Part shown: positions 20,559 through 28,681 of the stretch, piece by piece
Layout: each line of letters opens with the position of its first letter
Position numbering within the stretch: position 1 is the stretch's first letter
Source of the DNA: a virus
Reading direction: 5' to 3' (one strand)
IMG/VR virus record: IMGVR_UViG_3300025000_000344
Location: 1-28,705 of that record
Length of the DNA stretch: 28,705 bases
Program-made: the position numbers and the translations under genes
Notes under the pieces: model-generated
What the model saw: only the letters and a program-made list of their open reading frames with translations
Told to the model about the DNA's origin: nothing
Database searches by the model: none

Positions 20559-22367
20559 ATGAATCACGAACAACTCATAAAAGAAATCTCCCAAGCAAAC
20601 ATGGCCTATGCTTCCGGCATACCATTCATGACAGACTCTGAATACGATCTGTTATGGCAACAACTTTATGCAATAGACCCTCATAACAATATCCTCTACC
20701 ATACCGCACAAGGTCGTACTGCTCTTACTGGCAAAACCTGGCACAAGCATCCAATCTATGGAACGAACAAAGCATTCAACATGCTCGACCTTAAGCCATT
20801 TCTTACAAGATTTGGCAGCTACAAACTTCGGATCGAACCCAAATACGATGGTTGTGCAGCAGTTATAACCCTTACAGATACTGGAGTAAATATAACCCTT
20901 GAGGGTGACGGCAGATGTGGACGAGACATAACTCACTTAATGCCATACATTACGTTTCCATTTCAGCTGCGGCATTTTCAACCAGTCGAGATTCTCATCC
21001 CACTGAACGAGTGGAATCCAGATTATGGAGCAAACCCAAGAAATGTAGTCGCCGGCTGGTTAGACCGCAAATATGACAAGCCTTCTGCCATGATGACAGC
21101 AATACCCCATAATCATGGCGACCTATTTGAAGAGTATACTTACTCCGGTAGCTTAGAAGCTATGGGAGATTTTCTGCTTGATACATATAACAAATGGTCA
21201 AAAATCTATCCCATGGATGGACTTATGATTAAGGTAGCTGATGAAAAAGTTAGGCTAGTCGCAGGTAATAATGGACAGACCAATAACTGGAGCATAGCTT
21301 GGAAGCCTCCAATTCAAGTTAAAGAAACAAAAGTTGTTAATATCGAATGGAATATTAGTAGGCTCGGCAGGGCAATACCAACAGTTGTCTATGAACCAAT
21401 TGAGCTTTGTGGCACAACTAATAACCGAGTAACAGGCAACAATGCTCAGTGGGTTAAAGATCGTAATATCATGGTAGGTTCAACTATATCTGTGGGCAAA
21501 GCAGGTGAGATAATCCCTAAGATCCTGGAAGTTAACAATAATGATTTAAGAAATCAATCAATGGCATTAGCTTTTAAAAGTAATTATGGACCTAAAGATT
21601 TAACAGATATTTCTATTAATTTACCAATTCATTGCCCAAAGTGTAGTGAAATTCTCCAGTGGGAAGGAGTACACCTTGTCTGTAATGGAAACAATTGCAT
21701 AGCTAAGTTGATCGTTTCCATTGCTTACTTCTACTCTCAGAAGGGTATCAAAATCGACGGGGTTGGCGAAGGCATTATAGAAAAGCTACTCCAGAATGAA
21801 AAATGCTATTCAGTTCTTTCAACCAAGCCTTGGGCCTTACTTGATCCTCTTAGCTACGATCTTGTGCCGGACATTATAAATACAATCGGCGTAACAATTT
21901 ATAGTAACATCGCTGAACAAGTATTTTCAATGAATAATCAATGCACAATGGCACATTTTGTAGCCGGGCTTGGCTTACCAGGATTAGCTTATAAGTCCTC
22001 TTTGAGGCTTTGCCAATATTTAAGAACCGGCCAAATTAATATTCACATAACTGATAATGCAAAACGTAGCTTTGTTGAAGCTGCTACTATTTATACCGAA
22101 GCAATTAAGGAAATGAAAAACTTCTCCTTCGCCACATTACCTAGTGAAGCGAAAGCAATTTATTGCATTACCGGATCGTTAAGCCAGTCACGAGAAACTA
22201 TGATTGAAATTTTGAACGGTTATGGATATGAATTTTCATCTGGAGTAACGAGGGAAACAAATTACTTGGTCGTCGGAGATGACCCAGGCAGAACTAAGAT
22301 AGAAAAGGCAACTCGTTACAACATCCCTCAGATAACTGAGGAACAACTTTTTAACCTTTTACGGTGA
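20559..22367 (+). CDS. ligA: NAD-dependent DNA ligase
   Basis: 602 aa. Seals nicks using NAD+. The order of domains follows LigA: N-terminal Ia-like helices (about 1-45), adenylation domain with EPKYDG (catalytic Lys95) and EGDGRCGRDIT, PMDGLMIKV, OB fold (SIAWKPP...NISRLGRAIPTVVYEP...VGSTISVGKAGEIIPKI), four-Cys zinc finger (HCPKC near 358, then C and C), helix-hairpin-helix region (YSQKGIKIDGVGEGIIEKL), and BRCT from about 530 to the end (CITGSLSQSRETMIEIL...TNYLVVGDDPG). Slightly shorter than bacterial LigA (about 670). The ATG at 20559 with AGGAGC is preferred to 20499. The stretch 21540-21640 is more AT-rich than the rest. Confidence 0.93.
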   Translation: MNHEQLIKEISQANMAYASGIPFMTDSEYDLLWQQLYAIDPHNNILYHTAQGRTALTGKTWHKHPIYGTNKAFNMLDLKPFLTRFGSYKLRIEPKYDGCAAVITLTDTGVNITLEGDGRCGRDITHLMPYITFPFQLRHFQPVEILIPLNEWNPDYGANPRNVVAGWLDRKYDKPSAMMTAIPHNHGDLFEEYTYSGSLEAMGDFLLDTYNKWSKIYPMDGLMIKVADEKVRLVAGNNGQTNNWSIAWKPPIQVKETKVVNIEWNISRLGRAIPTVVYEPIELCGTTNNRVTGNNAQWVKDRNIMVGSTISVGKAGEIIPKILEVNNNDLRNQSMALAFKSNYGPKDLTDISINLPIHCPKCSEILQWEGVHLVCNGNNCIAKLIVSIAYFYSQKGIKIDGVGEGIIEKLLQNEKCYSVLSTKPWALLDPLSYDLVPDIINTIGVTIYSNIAEQVFSMNNQCTMAHFVAGLGLPGLAYKSSLRLCQYLRTGQINIHITDNAKRSFVEAATIYTEAIKEMKNFSFATLPSEAKAIYCITGSLSQSRETMIEILNGYGYEFSSGVTRETNYLVVGDDPGRTKIEKATRYNIPQITEEQLFNLLR

Positions 22368-22372
22368 ACAAA

Positions 22373-22582
22373 ATGCTCAAAGAAGAATGTAAAGTAACTG
22401 CACGAATAGATAAAGACTTGTATGATCAAGTCCAGGAACACTTTCACCATGGCCAGCAGACAAAACTGTTCAGGCAAATATTCCTTTCGTTGAAAAGCAT
22501 CATTAATGGTGGAAAACTGAATGAGGTCCTTGACTATATGTATAAGGGTAAGGCATTAACTTTGCCCGGTATAGAGGAATAA
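22373..22582 (+). CDS. RHH-like small protein
   Basis: 69 aa. KVTARIDKDLYDQVQEHFHHGQQTKLFRQIFLSLKSII gives a beta strand and two helices, the ribbon-helix-helix pattern of Arc/MetJ-like DNA-binding proteins. A GTG at 22364 overlapping the ligase stop is an alternative start; neither has a strong ribosome site, so coupling to the ligase gene is likely. Target unknown. Confidence 0.6.
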   Translation: MLKEECKVTARIDKDLYDQVQEHFHHGQQTKLFRQIFLSLKSIINGGKLNEVLDYMYKGKALTLPGIEE

Positions 22583-22586
22583 CATT

Positions 22587-23069
22587 ATGAGTGATATGGG
22601 CTGTCCATATAAAAAATGGCATTGGCATGATGGTGGTCCAGATCATGCATGTACTAAAGATGGTCTTCAGAACACATCTTGTAAAGATAGTTATTCTGAT
22701 TGGTATCAATGTGAAGAAGTTAAGACTACGAAGGATAATATAATGACATTTAATGAATACCAAAGCCTGGCAAAATCAACTGACATTTATCCACCCGACA
22801 AAGCGTTAGTTTGCCATACTTTAGGTTTAACCAATGAAGCTGGTGAAGTAGCAGGCAAGATTAAAAAGATTTATCGTGATAATAATGGAAAACTTTCTAC
22901 TGAGAAAGAAGATGAAATCGCTCAAGAACTTGGAGATGTTCTTTGGTATTTAGCTCGTTTAGCTAATGATATTAGATATAATCTTGATACTATAGCTACT
23001 ATAAATATTAACAAACTTTCTGATCGTAAAGAACGCAACAAGCTAGGTGGTTCTGGAGATCATAGATAA
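22587..23069 (+). CDS. MazG-like nucleotide pyrophosphohydrolase with Cys/His-rich N-terminus
   Basis: 160 aa. From about residue 53 the MazG fold is clear: MTFNEYQSLAK, LGLTNEAGEVAGKIKK (EAGE, about 83-86) and EIAQELGDVLWYLARL (ELGD), the EExxE-ExxD type metal site. Phage MazG enzymes hydrolyse (d)NTPs or alarmones. The first 52 residues form an extra segment with four Cys and four His (CPYKKWHWHDGGPDHAC...) that could bind zinc. An internal ATG at 22743 behind AAGGA could yield the MazG domain alone. Confidence 0.85.
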   Translation: MSDMGCPYKKWHWHDGGPDHACTKDGLQNTSCKDSYSDWYQCEEVKTTKDNIMTFNEYQSLAKSTDIYPPDKALVCHTLGLTNEAGEVAGKIKKIYRDNNGKLSTEKEDEIAQELGDVLWYLARLANDIRYNLDTIATININKLSDRKERNKLGGSGDHR

Positions 23070-23078
23070 GGAGAACTT

Positions 23079-23315
23079 ATGCCTATAGTAGCTAAAGAAA
23101 AACTTAATGAGTTAAATCAAGAGTTGAGAATAAGATTTTCAACTTTATCTCAAGCTTTATCTCCAAGAGAACTTAAAAGTAGTAATGAAGGTGCTGGTAG
23201 AGGACAATGGAGTCATCCTGAAAGATTGGCTGCAACTGAAGCTAACACCATGCAACTTCATCTTGCTGTAGAAGACTTTAAAAATATTTTAGCTGAAATT
23301 AAAAAGTTAAAATAA
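23079..23315 (+). CDS. Small helical protein, unknown
   Basis: 78 aa with AAGGAG before the ATG. Charged, likely coiled coil at both ends. The middle SPRELKSSNEGAGRGQWSHPERLAA contains an odd WSHPE. AT-rich codons. No family recognised. Confidence 0.68.
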   Translation: MPIVAKEKLNELNQELRIRFSTLSQALSPRELKSSNEGAGRGQWSHPERLAATEANTMQLHLAVEDFKNILAEIKKLK

Positions 23316-23331
23316 TTAATGAGGCCCAATG

Positions 23332-23622
23332 ATGCCACTAATGGATCGTATTTACTGCCGATCATTCTTAGAAATGTCTTATCCTGAGCAAGCCAGATTG
23401 ATTGAACGCGTTCGGACTATGCGAACATCTGCGCTGAATGCAGCACTTGTTAAATCTCAGAAAATCACTAAGTCTGCCATGAAGAATATTTCTAAGAACT
23501 CTGGAACAAAGCGCGGCAAGAAGATGCTGGCTGATCCTACTAAGAATGCAACAGACTTGCTTGGTAAACTTTCAGCAGAGCAAATAGAGTTAATCAAAAG
23601 GCAGTTTCAAAATTTAAACTAG
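23332..23622 (+). CDS. Small basic protein with the shared C-terminal motif
   Basis: 96 aa, strongly Lys/Arg-rich in the middle (ITKSAMKNISKNSGTKRGKK), so nucleic acid contact is likely. It ends with DLLGKLSAEQIELIKRQF, resembling the ends of the proteins at 3430, 8277 and 16557. GAGG favours the second of three clustered ATGs (23329, 23332, 23341). It uses TAG as stop, rare in this window. It directly precedes the methyltransferase gene. Confidence 0.75.
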   Translation: MPLMDRIYCRSFLEMSYPEQARLIERVRTMRTSALNAALVKSQKITKSAMKNISKNSGTKRGKKMLADPTKNATDLLGKLSAEQIELIKRQFQNLN

Positions 23623-23631
23623 GTTAAAGCT

Positions 23632-25062
23632 ATGCAATTATTTCAGATAGAAGAAAGAAACGTCTCAGACATTATAATCAAAGATCGCGCACGTTCAGCA
23701 GTAGGTGACATCTCCAGCTTGGCTGATTCAATCTCGATGGTTGGCCAACTTCATGCGATCCTCATAGATTCTAATAATGTCCTAATCGATGGCTTACATC
23801 GCATTGAAGCCTTTAAGAAACTCGGCAGGGAAACAATTGAAGTCCGCGTCTTCGACGGTATTACTGAAGACGATCATTTTTTGATTGAACTTCTTAGTAA
23901 TATGGATCGTAAGGAATTCTTGTGGCATGAGGAAATAGACCTCAAGTATAAGCTGCATAACTATTGGGTAGAAGCCGCAGGCAAGGAAGGCAAATCTTGG
24001 GGATATCGTGAAACAGCCAAGAGGCTCAAGTGCAGTCTTGGCGGCTTATCTACTGATCTAGCATTCGCAGAAGCCCTCAAAGTATTCCCGATCCTCAAAG
24101 AACAGTCTACTAAAGGCCGAGCTAAGGAAGCCTACAAAGCTCTTGGTGAACAAGCTAAGGCTCTTCAGCGAATGGGAAGTTTTACCGATACAGAAAAGGA
24201 ACGCTTAGTTGCATTACAGAGCGGATTCATGACAGCCCCTATAAAAAATACGGTAACTCAGAATGTATTTGAGAAAACCAAGCAGGCTAAAGAAAGACTT
24301 GTTGAGGTCGATGAAGATGATGAAGACCTTAACGATGAGCAAGAACCAATCAGATCTAACATCCAAGTAATTTATGTAGCTGAAAATTACAAAACTTTCC
24401 TCGACAAGATTCCTAACAACTCTGTGGGAATGGTAGAACTCGATCCACCATATGCGATTGACTTTAACGATAACTATGGTAAGACAAACAAGATCGAATG
24501 CAAAGCCCAAGATTGGGATGAAAAAGAACTTTATGATTTCTACTTCAATTATCTTCCCTTAGTATATGAAAAGATGCTTGACTGTAGTTGGGCTTTAGTC
24601 TGGACAGGCAAAGAACATTTTATACAGATTAACAATATTGCACGAGAGATCGGGTTTGGCGTTCAGTCTCCCGGTTCATGGAACAAAGTTGGTGGCAGCA
24701 CCAATAAGCCGAAAACAAACATGGTGAGCAACTGGGAAATGTTCCTCTTGCTGCGTAAGGGAAATGCACAGTTCAATACTCCTAGCTTATCATCTTCAAT
24801 TAACATAAGTACAGTCAGCTCTAGTCAACGCATTCACCAGTGGGAAAAGCCTATAGAGCTTTATGATCATTTCTTAAAAGCATTAGGTAAGCCTGGCACA
24901 TTATTTATGAGTCTCTTTGCTGGATCTGGTAACTGCTTAATTAGTGCAGCTAAAGAAAAAATGATGCCAGTTGGTTGTGATAAGAGCCAGAAGTATATTC
25001 CAGAATTTTATCAGCGGCTTGAAAATTATCTTGGGATAACTGCTGAAGTAGAAGGACTTTAA
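23632..25062 (+). CDS. ParB-domain/DNA methyltransferase fusion
   Basis: 476 aa. Residues 1-190 are ParB/Srx-like: IIKDRARSAVGDISSLADSIS, then IDGLHRIEAFKKLG near 52-65 with the GxHR-type site, then a helical HTH-like part (WGYRETAKRLKCSLGGLSTDLA). After an acidic linker (about 222-240, VDEDDEDLNDEQE) comes an adenine- or N4-cytosine-type methyltransferase with motif IV DPPYAIDF (about 270) before motif I FAGSG (about 428), i.e. the permuted beta-class order. The likely role is modification of phage DNA against restriction. The linked ParB domain may aid sliding or targeting; similar fusions occur in phages. Recognition sequence unknown. Confidence 0.9.
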   Translation: MQLFQIEERNVSDIIIKDRARSAVGDISSLADSISMVGQLHAILIDSNNVLIDGLHRIEAFKKLGRETIEVRVFDGITEDDHFLIELLSNMDRKEFLWHEEIDLKYKLHNYWVEAAGKEGKSWGYRETAKRLKCSLGGLSTDLAFAEALKVFPILKEQSTKGRAKEAYKALGEQAKALQRMGSFTDTEKERLVALQSGFMTAPIKNTVTQNVFEKTKQAKERLVEVDEDDEDLNDEQEPIRSNIQVIYVAENYKTFLDKIPNNSVGMVELDPPYAIDFNDNYGKTNKIECKAQDWDEKELYDFYFNYLPLVYEKMLDCSWALVWTGKEHFIQINNIAREIGFGVQSPGSWNKVGGSTNKPKTNMVSNWEMFLLLRKGNAQFNTPSLSSSINISTVSSSQRIHQWEKPIELYDHFLKALGKPGTLFMSLFAGSGNCLISAAKEKMMPVGCDKSQKYIPEFYQRLENYLGITAEVEGL

Positions 25063-25063
25063 T

Positions 25064-25243
25064 ATGATTATAAAATATATAATTATGTTTTTATTAAGAA
25101 TAATATTTTTTCCATTTATTATAATACCAATTATAGGAACTGCTTTAATTGAGTTTATGAGTGTTGATAGTGATTGGAGATATTGGAAAATGCATAATAA
25201 ACATTTTATTGAATTACTTCCATGGGCTAAATACAAGAGTTAA
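25064..25243 (+). CDS. Small membrane protein
   Basis: 59 aa. Very hydrophobic N-terminal 30 residues (MIIKYIIMFLLRIIFFPFII...) and a polar tail with several Trp. Starts 1 nt after the methyltransferase stop, so it is coupled. Extremely AT-rich. Function unknown. Confidence 0.55.
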   Translation: MIIKYIIMFLLRIIFFPFIIIPIIGTALIEFMSVDSDWRYWKMHNKHFIELLPWAKYKS

Positions 25244-25256
25244 ATGGGATTAAGTT

Positions 25257-25526
25257 ATGACAAAATATAAAGTAGGCCAACTATCCGAACAGAAAGCTCC
25301 CATCACGCCTGGTTCTAACTGTTGCCTACACAAAAACATCGTGCCACTCGAAATAGGATTTGCCTCCAAGAGCTGGCCAAACGGCTATAAAAATGAGCCA
25401 AACTATAACTTTGCTATCAACATCATCAGTGCAAATGTTATCCGGGTTCGTTCTTATCTTTGCTTAGACTGTAAACAGGAAATAAAAGCTCCGAACCCAG
25501 GAGCATTGACAAAGGATAGGATATGA
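25257..25526 (+). CDS. Small cysteine-containing protein, unknown
   Basis: 89 aa. SNCCLHKN (about 21-28) and YLCLDCKQE (about 67-75) supply CC..H and CxxC, a probable zinc site. No convincing ribosome site; the stop overlaps the next start (ATGA). No family recognised. Confidence 0.7.
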   Translation: MTKYKVGQLSEQKAPITPGSNCCLHKNIVPLEIGFASKSWPNGYKNEPNYNFAINIISANVIRVRSYLCLDCKQEIKAPNPGALTKDRI

Positions 25527-25726
25527 AAACAGTTCATAAAGTTATTACAGATTATGAAATACAAAATATTACTGTACCTCATACATCACTGGCTGTACAT
25601 ATAAGATTTATTTTAAAAGCTGCCGGATTTAAATTTAAAGATAATGGAAAACCTATTGGTGATTTTAATACATGGTATGATGTTGAAAAATGTGCTACTC
25701 ATTATGAGCAAACATATGAGGATTGA
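25523..25726 (+). CDS. Small protein, unknown
   Basis: 67 aa, AT-rich codons, starting within the previous stop (ATGA) behind AAAGGAT. It has alternating beta and helix propensity (ITVPHTSLAVHIRFILKAAG). No family recognised. Confidence 0.68.
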   Translation: MKTVHKVITDYEIQNITVPHTSLAVHIRFILKAAGFKFKDNGKPIGDFNTWYDVEKCATHYEQTYED

Positions 25727-25728
25727 AT

Positions 25729-25911
25729 ATGAAAATTCCTAGTATATTAACTATATCAACTAAGGATAAAGAATTAAATATCTATAAAAAGTTAAATAAA
25801 AGATTAAATAAAGAAGCTTCTTTTATTTATATTGATCTTAAGGGTGATGATGAATCCTTTAGTGATATGGATATTCAAACAATGTACTTGATGGATGAAG
25901 ATGGATATTAA
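25729..25911 (+). CDS. Small acidic protein, unknown
   Basis: 60 aa. Lys-rich first half, Asp-rich second half (DLKGDDESFSDMDIQ). GAGGA at the end of the previous gene serves the ATG at 25729. The opening MKIPSILTISTKD resembles the start of the polymerase that follows (MIIPSISTTASPQ), which may be chance. Confidence 0.6.
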   Translation: MKIPSILTISTKDKELNIYKKLNKRLNKEASFIYIDLKGDDESFSDMDIQTMYLMDEDGY

Positions 25912-25946
25912 AATACAATAATTTAATACAAGTTAATAGGAATTTT

Positions 25947-28469
25947 ATGATAATCCCAAGCATATCAACTACAGCATCTCCGCAGAAAGAAGGTTCTTTC
26001 AATGCATTAGCTGTAGAGTGCGCTCCAACTGATAACATACTTACTGCCGAAATCGCCATGGTTGGCGAAGCTCCAGGCGAAATCGAAGTCCTGAAGAACG
26101 AACCATTCGTCGGGCCGACAGGATCTCAGCTTAATCGCATCTGTGCAGCCGTCAGACTAGCAAGATATAAAATCTATCTAACTAATGCTTGCAAAGCCAA
26201 GTTTCCAAAAAACAATACCGCTGTCTTATGGACAGATAAAGGCTACCGCCATCCAAACTGGAGCAAGTTGCAAGCAGCATTAATTGATGAGCTTGCTCAA
26301 TTTCCAGGCAAAGTCATAATGTTGCTCGGTGCAACTCCAATGAGACTATTGCTGGATGAACCTAAGTTTGATTCAATCACAAAGTATCGCGGTTCATTCT
26401 ACCATGCTGAAGACTTCCCACACTTAAAAGAAAAACTGGCAGGCAAGATAATCGGTTTGTCTTATCATCCATCTTTCACCCTCCCATACGGGCAGCCTAT
26501 TCACTTCTATACAATGATTGCAGACTTTACAAAAGCTCTGCGGATCATTGAAGATCCAGAATTGCTAGTTGATAATGTAGAAATAAAAATCAAGCCTAGC
26601 TTTGAAGAAATCATGCAGTTCTACGCATTGATTAAGACAAAGCAATATGTAGCATTTGACATCGAGGCTACGCCAGAATTTATTACCTGCTACTCATTGG
26701 CTGTATATCACGATAACAAGATCCTCTCCATGTCTGTGCCTCTAATGAACAACCAGGGCAACTATTGGGCAACAGCAGAAGAGATAAAGATATGGATTGG
26801 CCTAGCCGAAATACTTAATGATGAAGCTATCGGTAAGATTTGTCAAAATGGAATGTTCGACATCATGTTTACTTTCCGTACCATGATGATTAAAACAGAT
26901 AACTTTTATTTTGATACAATGCTTGCACAACATATATGCTATACTGAACTTCCAAAGGGGCTTGATTATCTAACTTCGACCTACACATACTTTCCATACT
27001 ATAAGGACGAAGGTAAGCAATCGCACCTTAAGGCTATCAAAAACTGGCCACAATACTGGACTTATAATGCCAAAGACTCAGCCTACTTATTGCCAATAAC
27101 TGAGAAACTCCTTGAAGAGTTAAGTGAATTCGATTCTATGGATGCTATGGATTATACAATGAACCTCCATAAGCCACTCATAGAAATGGAATTCAACGGA
27201 ATCCTGACTGATCAGAAAGAAATTAGTAAAAGAAAAAAAGCCCTTGAAAGAATACTTAGACTTCTTCAATATAAGTTAAATAAATTAACTGGTAAAGAAC
27301 TTAACCAAGGTTCATCAAAGCAAATGATTGCGTATTTTTATGGCATTTGCATGATCAAGCCATATGTTAATCGCAAAACTGGAGCGATCTCTTGTGATGC
27401 TGTAGCCATGCATAGAATAGCAAAGAAAGGCATTAAGGGTTCTGAAGAAGCTAGACTTATTATTAAAATGCGAAAATATCAAAAGCTTTTATCTACTTAC
27501 TTTAATGTTACTGTAGATGAAGATGATAAAATTAGATGTAATCATAAAATAACTGGCACAGTTTCAGGACGTATTGCTACAGAACAGACTTACCAAGGTA
27601 CAGGAACAAATCTGCAAAACCAGCCTTATATGTTTAAATATTATCTCATTGCTGATCCTGATTGGATTATGTGTGAGTGTGATCTTGCTAAGGCTGAAGC
27701 TCATGTAGTTGCATACCTTACTCAAGATGCCAACATGATTCAATCATTCGAATCAGGGATTGATGTGCATAGTTTTAATGCAAGCAAAATTTTTGGCGTT
27801 CCAATTGAAGAAGTTATTTATGAGGCAAAGAATAAAAAGGCTGATCAGAAATCTACCATGCGTTACATGGGCAAGAAGGTTGTACACGCATCTAACTATA
27901 GCATGGGACCTCAAACATTCTCTGACAATCTTGCAAAAGAAGAAGTTTTTATGTCTCAATCAGAATGTAAACGACTTCTCGATAATTATTCTGATCGCTT
28001 TCCTGGACTCAAACGCTGGCATAGATCAATCGAAGAAGAAGTACAGAAAAACAGGGTTCTTTACAACTTATTTGGCCGGCCTCGCCGATTCTTAGGTGAA
28101 ATGAATGCAGCACTATTCAGAAATGCCTATAGTTACAAGCCTCAATCAACCGTAGCAGAGTTGCTCAATCGTGGAATGATTAAAGTAGTGAATGATCCCA
28201 GGCTCGGCAAAGATGGTTTTGACATTCGTTGCATGACAACTGTTCATGATTCGTTTGTATTTAGATTTCATAAAAGCCAGATTTCAAACTTACCTCAAAT
28301 TTTGTTAATTATTAAAGATCACTTGACACATACATTCACGTATAAGGGAAAGAGTTTCACAATTGGCTTGGATGCTAAGGTGGGTACTCAATGGGCCGGT
28401 AACACGGCTGAAATCAGCAAGTTTACTCAGGAAGAATGTGACAAGGCTATTGAGAAGATAGGATTTTAA
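25947..28469 (+). CDS. DNA polymerase, family A, with N-terminal UDG-like domain
   Basis: 840 aa replicative polymerase. Residues about 30-200 resemble family 4/5 uracil-DNA glycosylases: MVGEAPGE (about 37-44), PFVGPTGSQL, a central LTNACKAK, and SYHPSF late. A DEDDy 3'-5' exonuclease follows: FDIEAT (about 237), QNGMFDIMF, YNAKDSAYLL. The polymerase domain has motif A CDLAKAEAHVVAYL (about 577), motif B KKVVHASNYSMG (about 641) and motif C TVHDSF (about 764). Order and length fit phage PolA fusions. GEAPGE keeps the first UDG motif, but whether the domain is catalytic or only binds DNA cannot be told. The last 11 residues are repeated in the next gene. Confidence 0.93.
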   Translation: MIIPSISTTASPQKEGSFNALAVECAPTDNILTAEIAMVGEAPGEIEVLKNEPFVGPTGSQLNRICAAVRLARYKIYLTNACKAKFPKNNTAVLWTDKGYRHPNWSKLQAALIDELAQFPGKVIMLLGATPMRLLLDEPKFDSITKYRGSFYHAEDFPHLKEKLAGKIIGLSYHPSFTLPYGQPIHFYTMIADFTKALRIIEDPELLVDNVEIKIKPSFEEIMQFYALIKTKQYVAFDIEATPEFITCYSLAVYHDNKILSMSVPLMNNQGNYWATAEEIKIWIGLAEILNDEAIGKICQNGMFDIMFTFRTMMIKTDNFYFDTMLAQHICYTELPKGLDYLTSTYTYFPYYKDEGKQSHLKAIKNWPQYWTYNAKDSAYLLPITEKLLEELSEFDSMDAMDYTMNLHKPLIEMEFNGILTDQKEISKRKKALERILRLLQYKLNKLTGKELNQGSSKQMIAYFYGICMIKPYVNRKTGAISCDAVAMHRIAKKGIKGSEEARLIIKMRKYQKLLSTYFNVTVDEDDKIRCNHKITGTVSGRIATEQTYQGTGTNLQNQPYMFKYYLIADPDWIMCECDLAKAEAHVVAYLTQDANMIQSFESGIDVHSFNASKIFGVPIEEVIYEAKNKKADQKSTMRYMGKKVVHASNYSMGPQTFSDNLAKEEVFMSQSECKRLLDNYSDRFPGLKRWHRSIEEEVQKNRVLYNLFGRPRRFLGEMNAALFRNAYSYKPQSTVAELLNRGMIKVVNDPRLGKDGFDIRCMTTVHDSFVFRFHKSQISNLPQILLIIKDHLTHTFTYKGKSFTIGLDAKVGTQWAGNTAEISKFTQEECDKAIEKIGF

Positions 28470-28471
28470 TT

Positions 28472-28666
28472 ATGCTTATACCAATAATTACAAAGGAAAA
28501 TATTAAAAATTTAAACACAAATATTAAAGATGACTTTGGAAATGAAACTACTAAAGGAATATTTCATATCTTCTGTAAAAAGCATAATATTTATTTTGAT
28601 TGTAGAATAGGTTGTTTATTATGTTATAAAGAATGTGATAAAGCAATTGAGAAGATAGGTTTTTAA
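28472..28666 (+). CDS. Small Cys-rich protein sharing the polymerase C-terminal tail
   Basis: 64 aa starting 2 nt after the polymerase stop. FCKKHNIYFDCRIGCLLC offers four Cys and a His for zinc. The last 11 residues, ECDKAIEKIGF, are identical to the polymerase C-terminus; the codons differ at four synonymous sites and nowhere else. AT-rich codons in the rest. Whether it is a true gene is supported by this conservation of the amino acids. Confidence 0.65.
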   Translation: MLIPIITKENIKNLNTNIKDDFGNETTKGIFHIFCKKHNIYFDCRIGCLLCYKECDKAIEKIGF

Positions 28667-28681
28667 TTAAGAGATAATAAA

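Noticed and set aside
24214-24510. 98-codon minus-strand frame inside the methyltransferase gene
   Set aside because: Shadow of the conserved ParB-linker-methyltransferase region; low-complexity hydrophobic product and no ribosome site.
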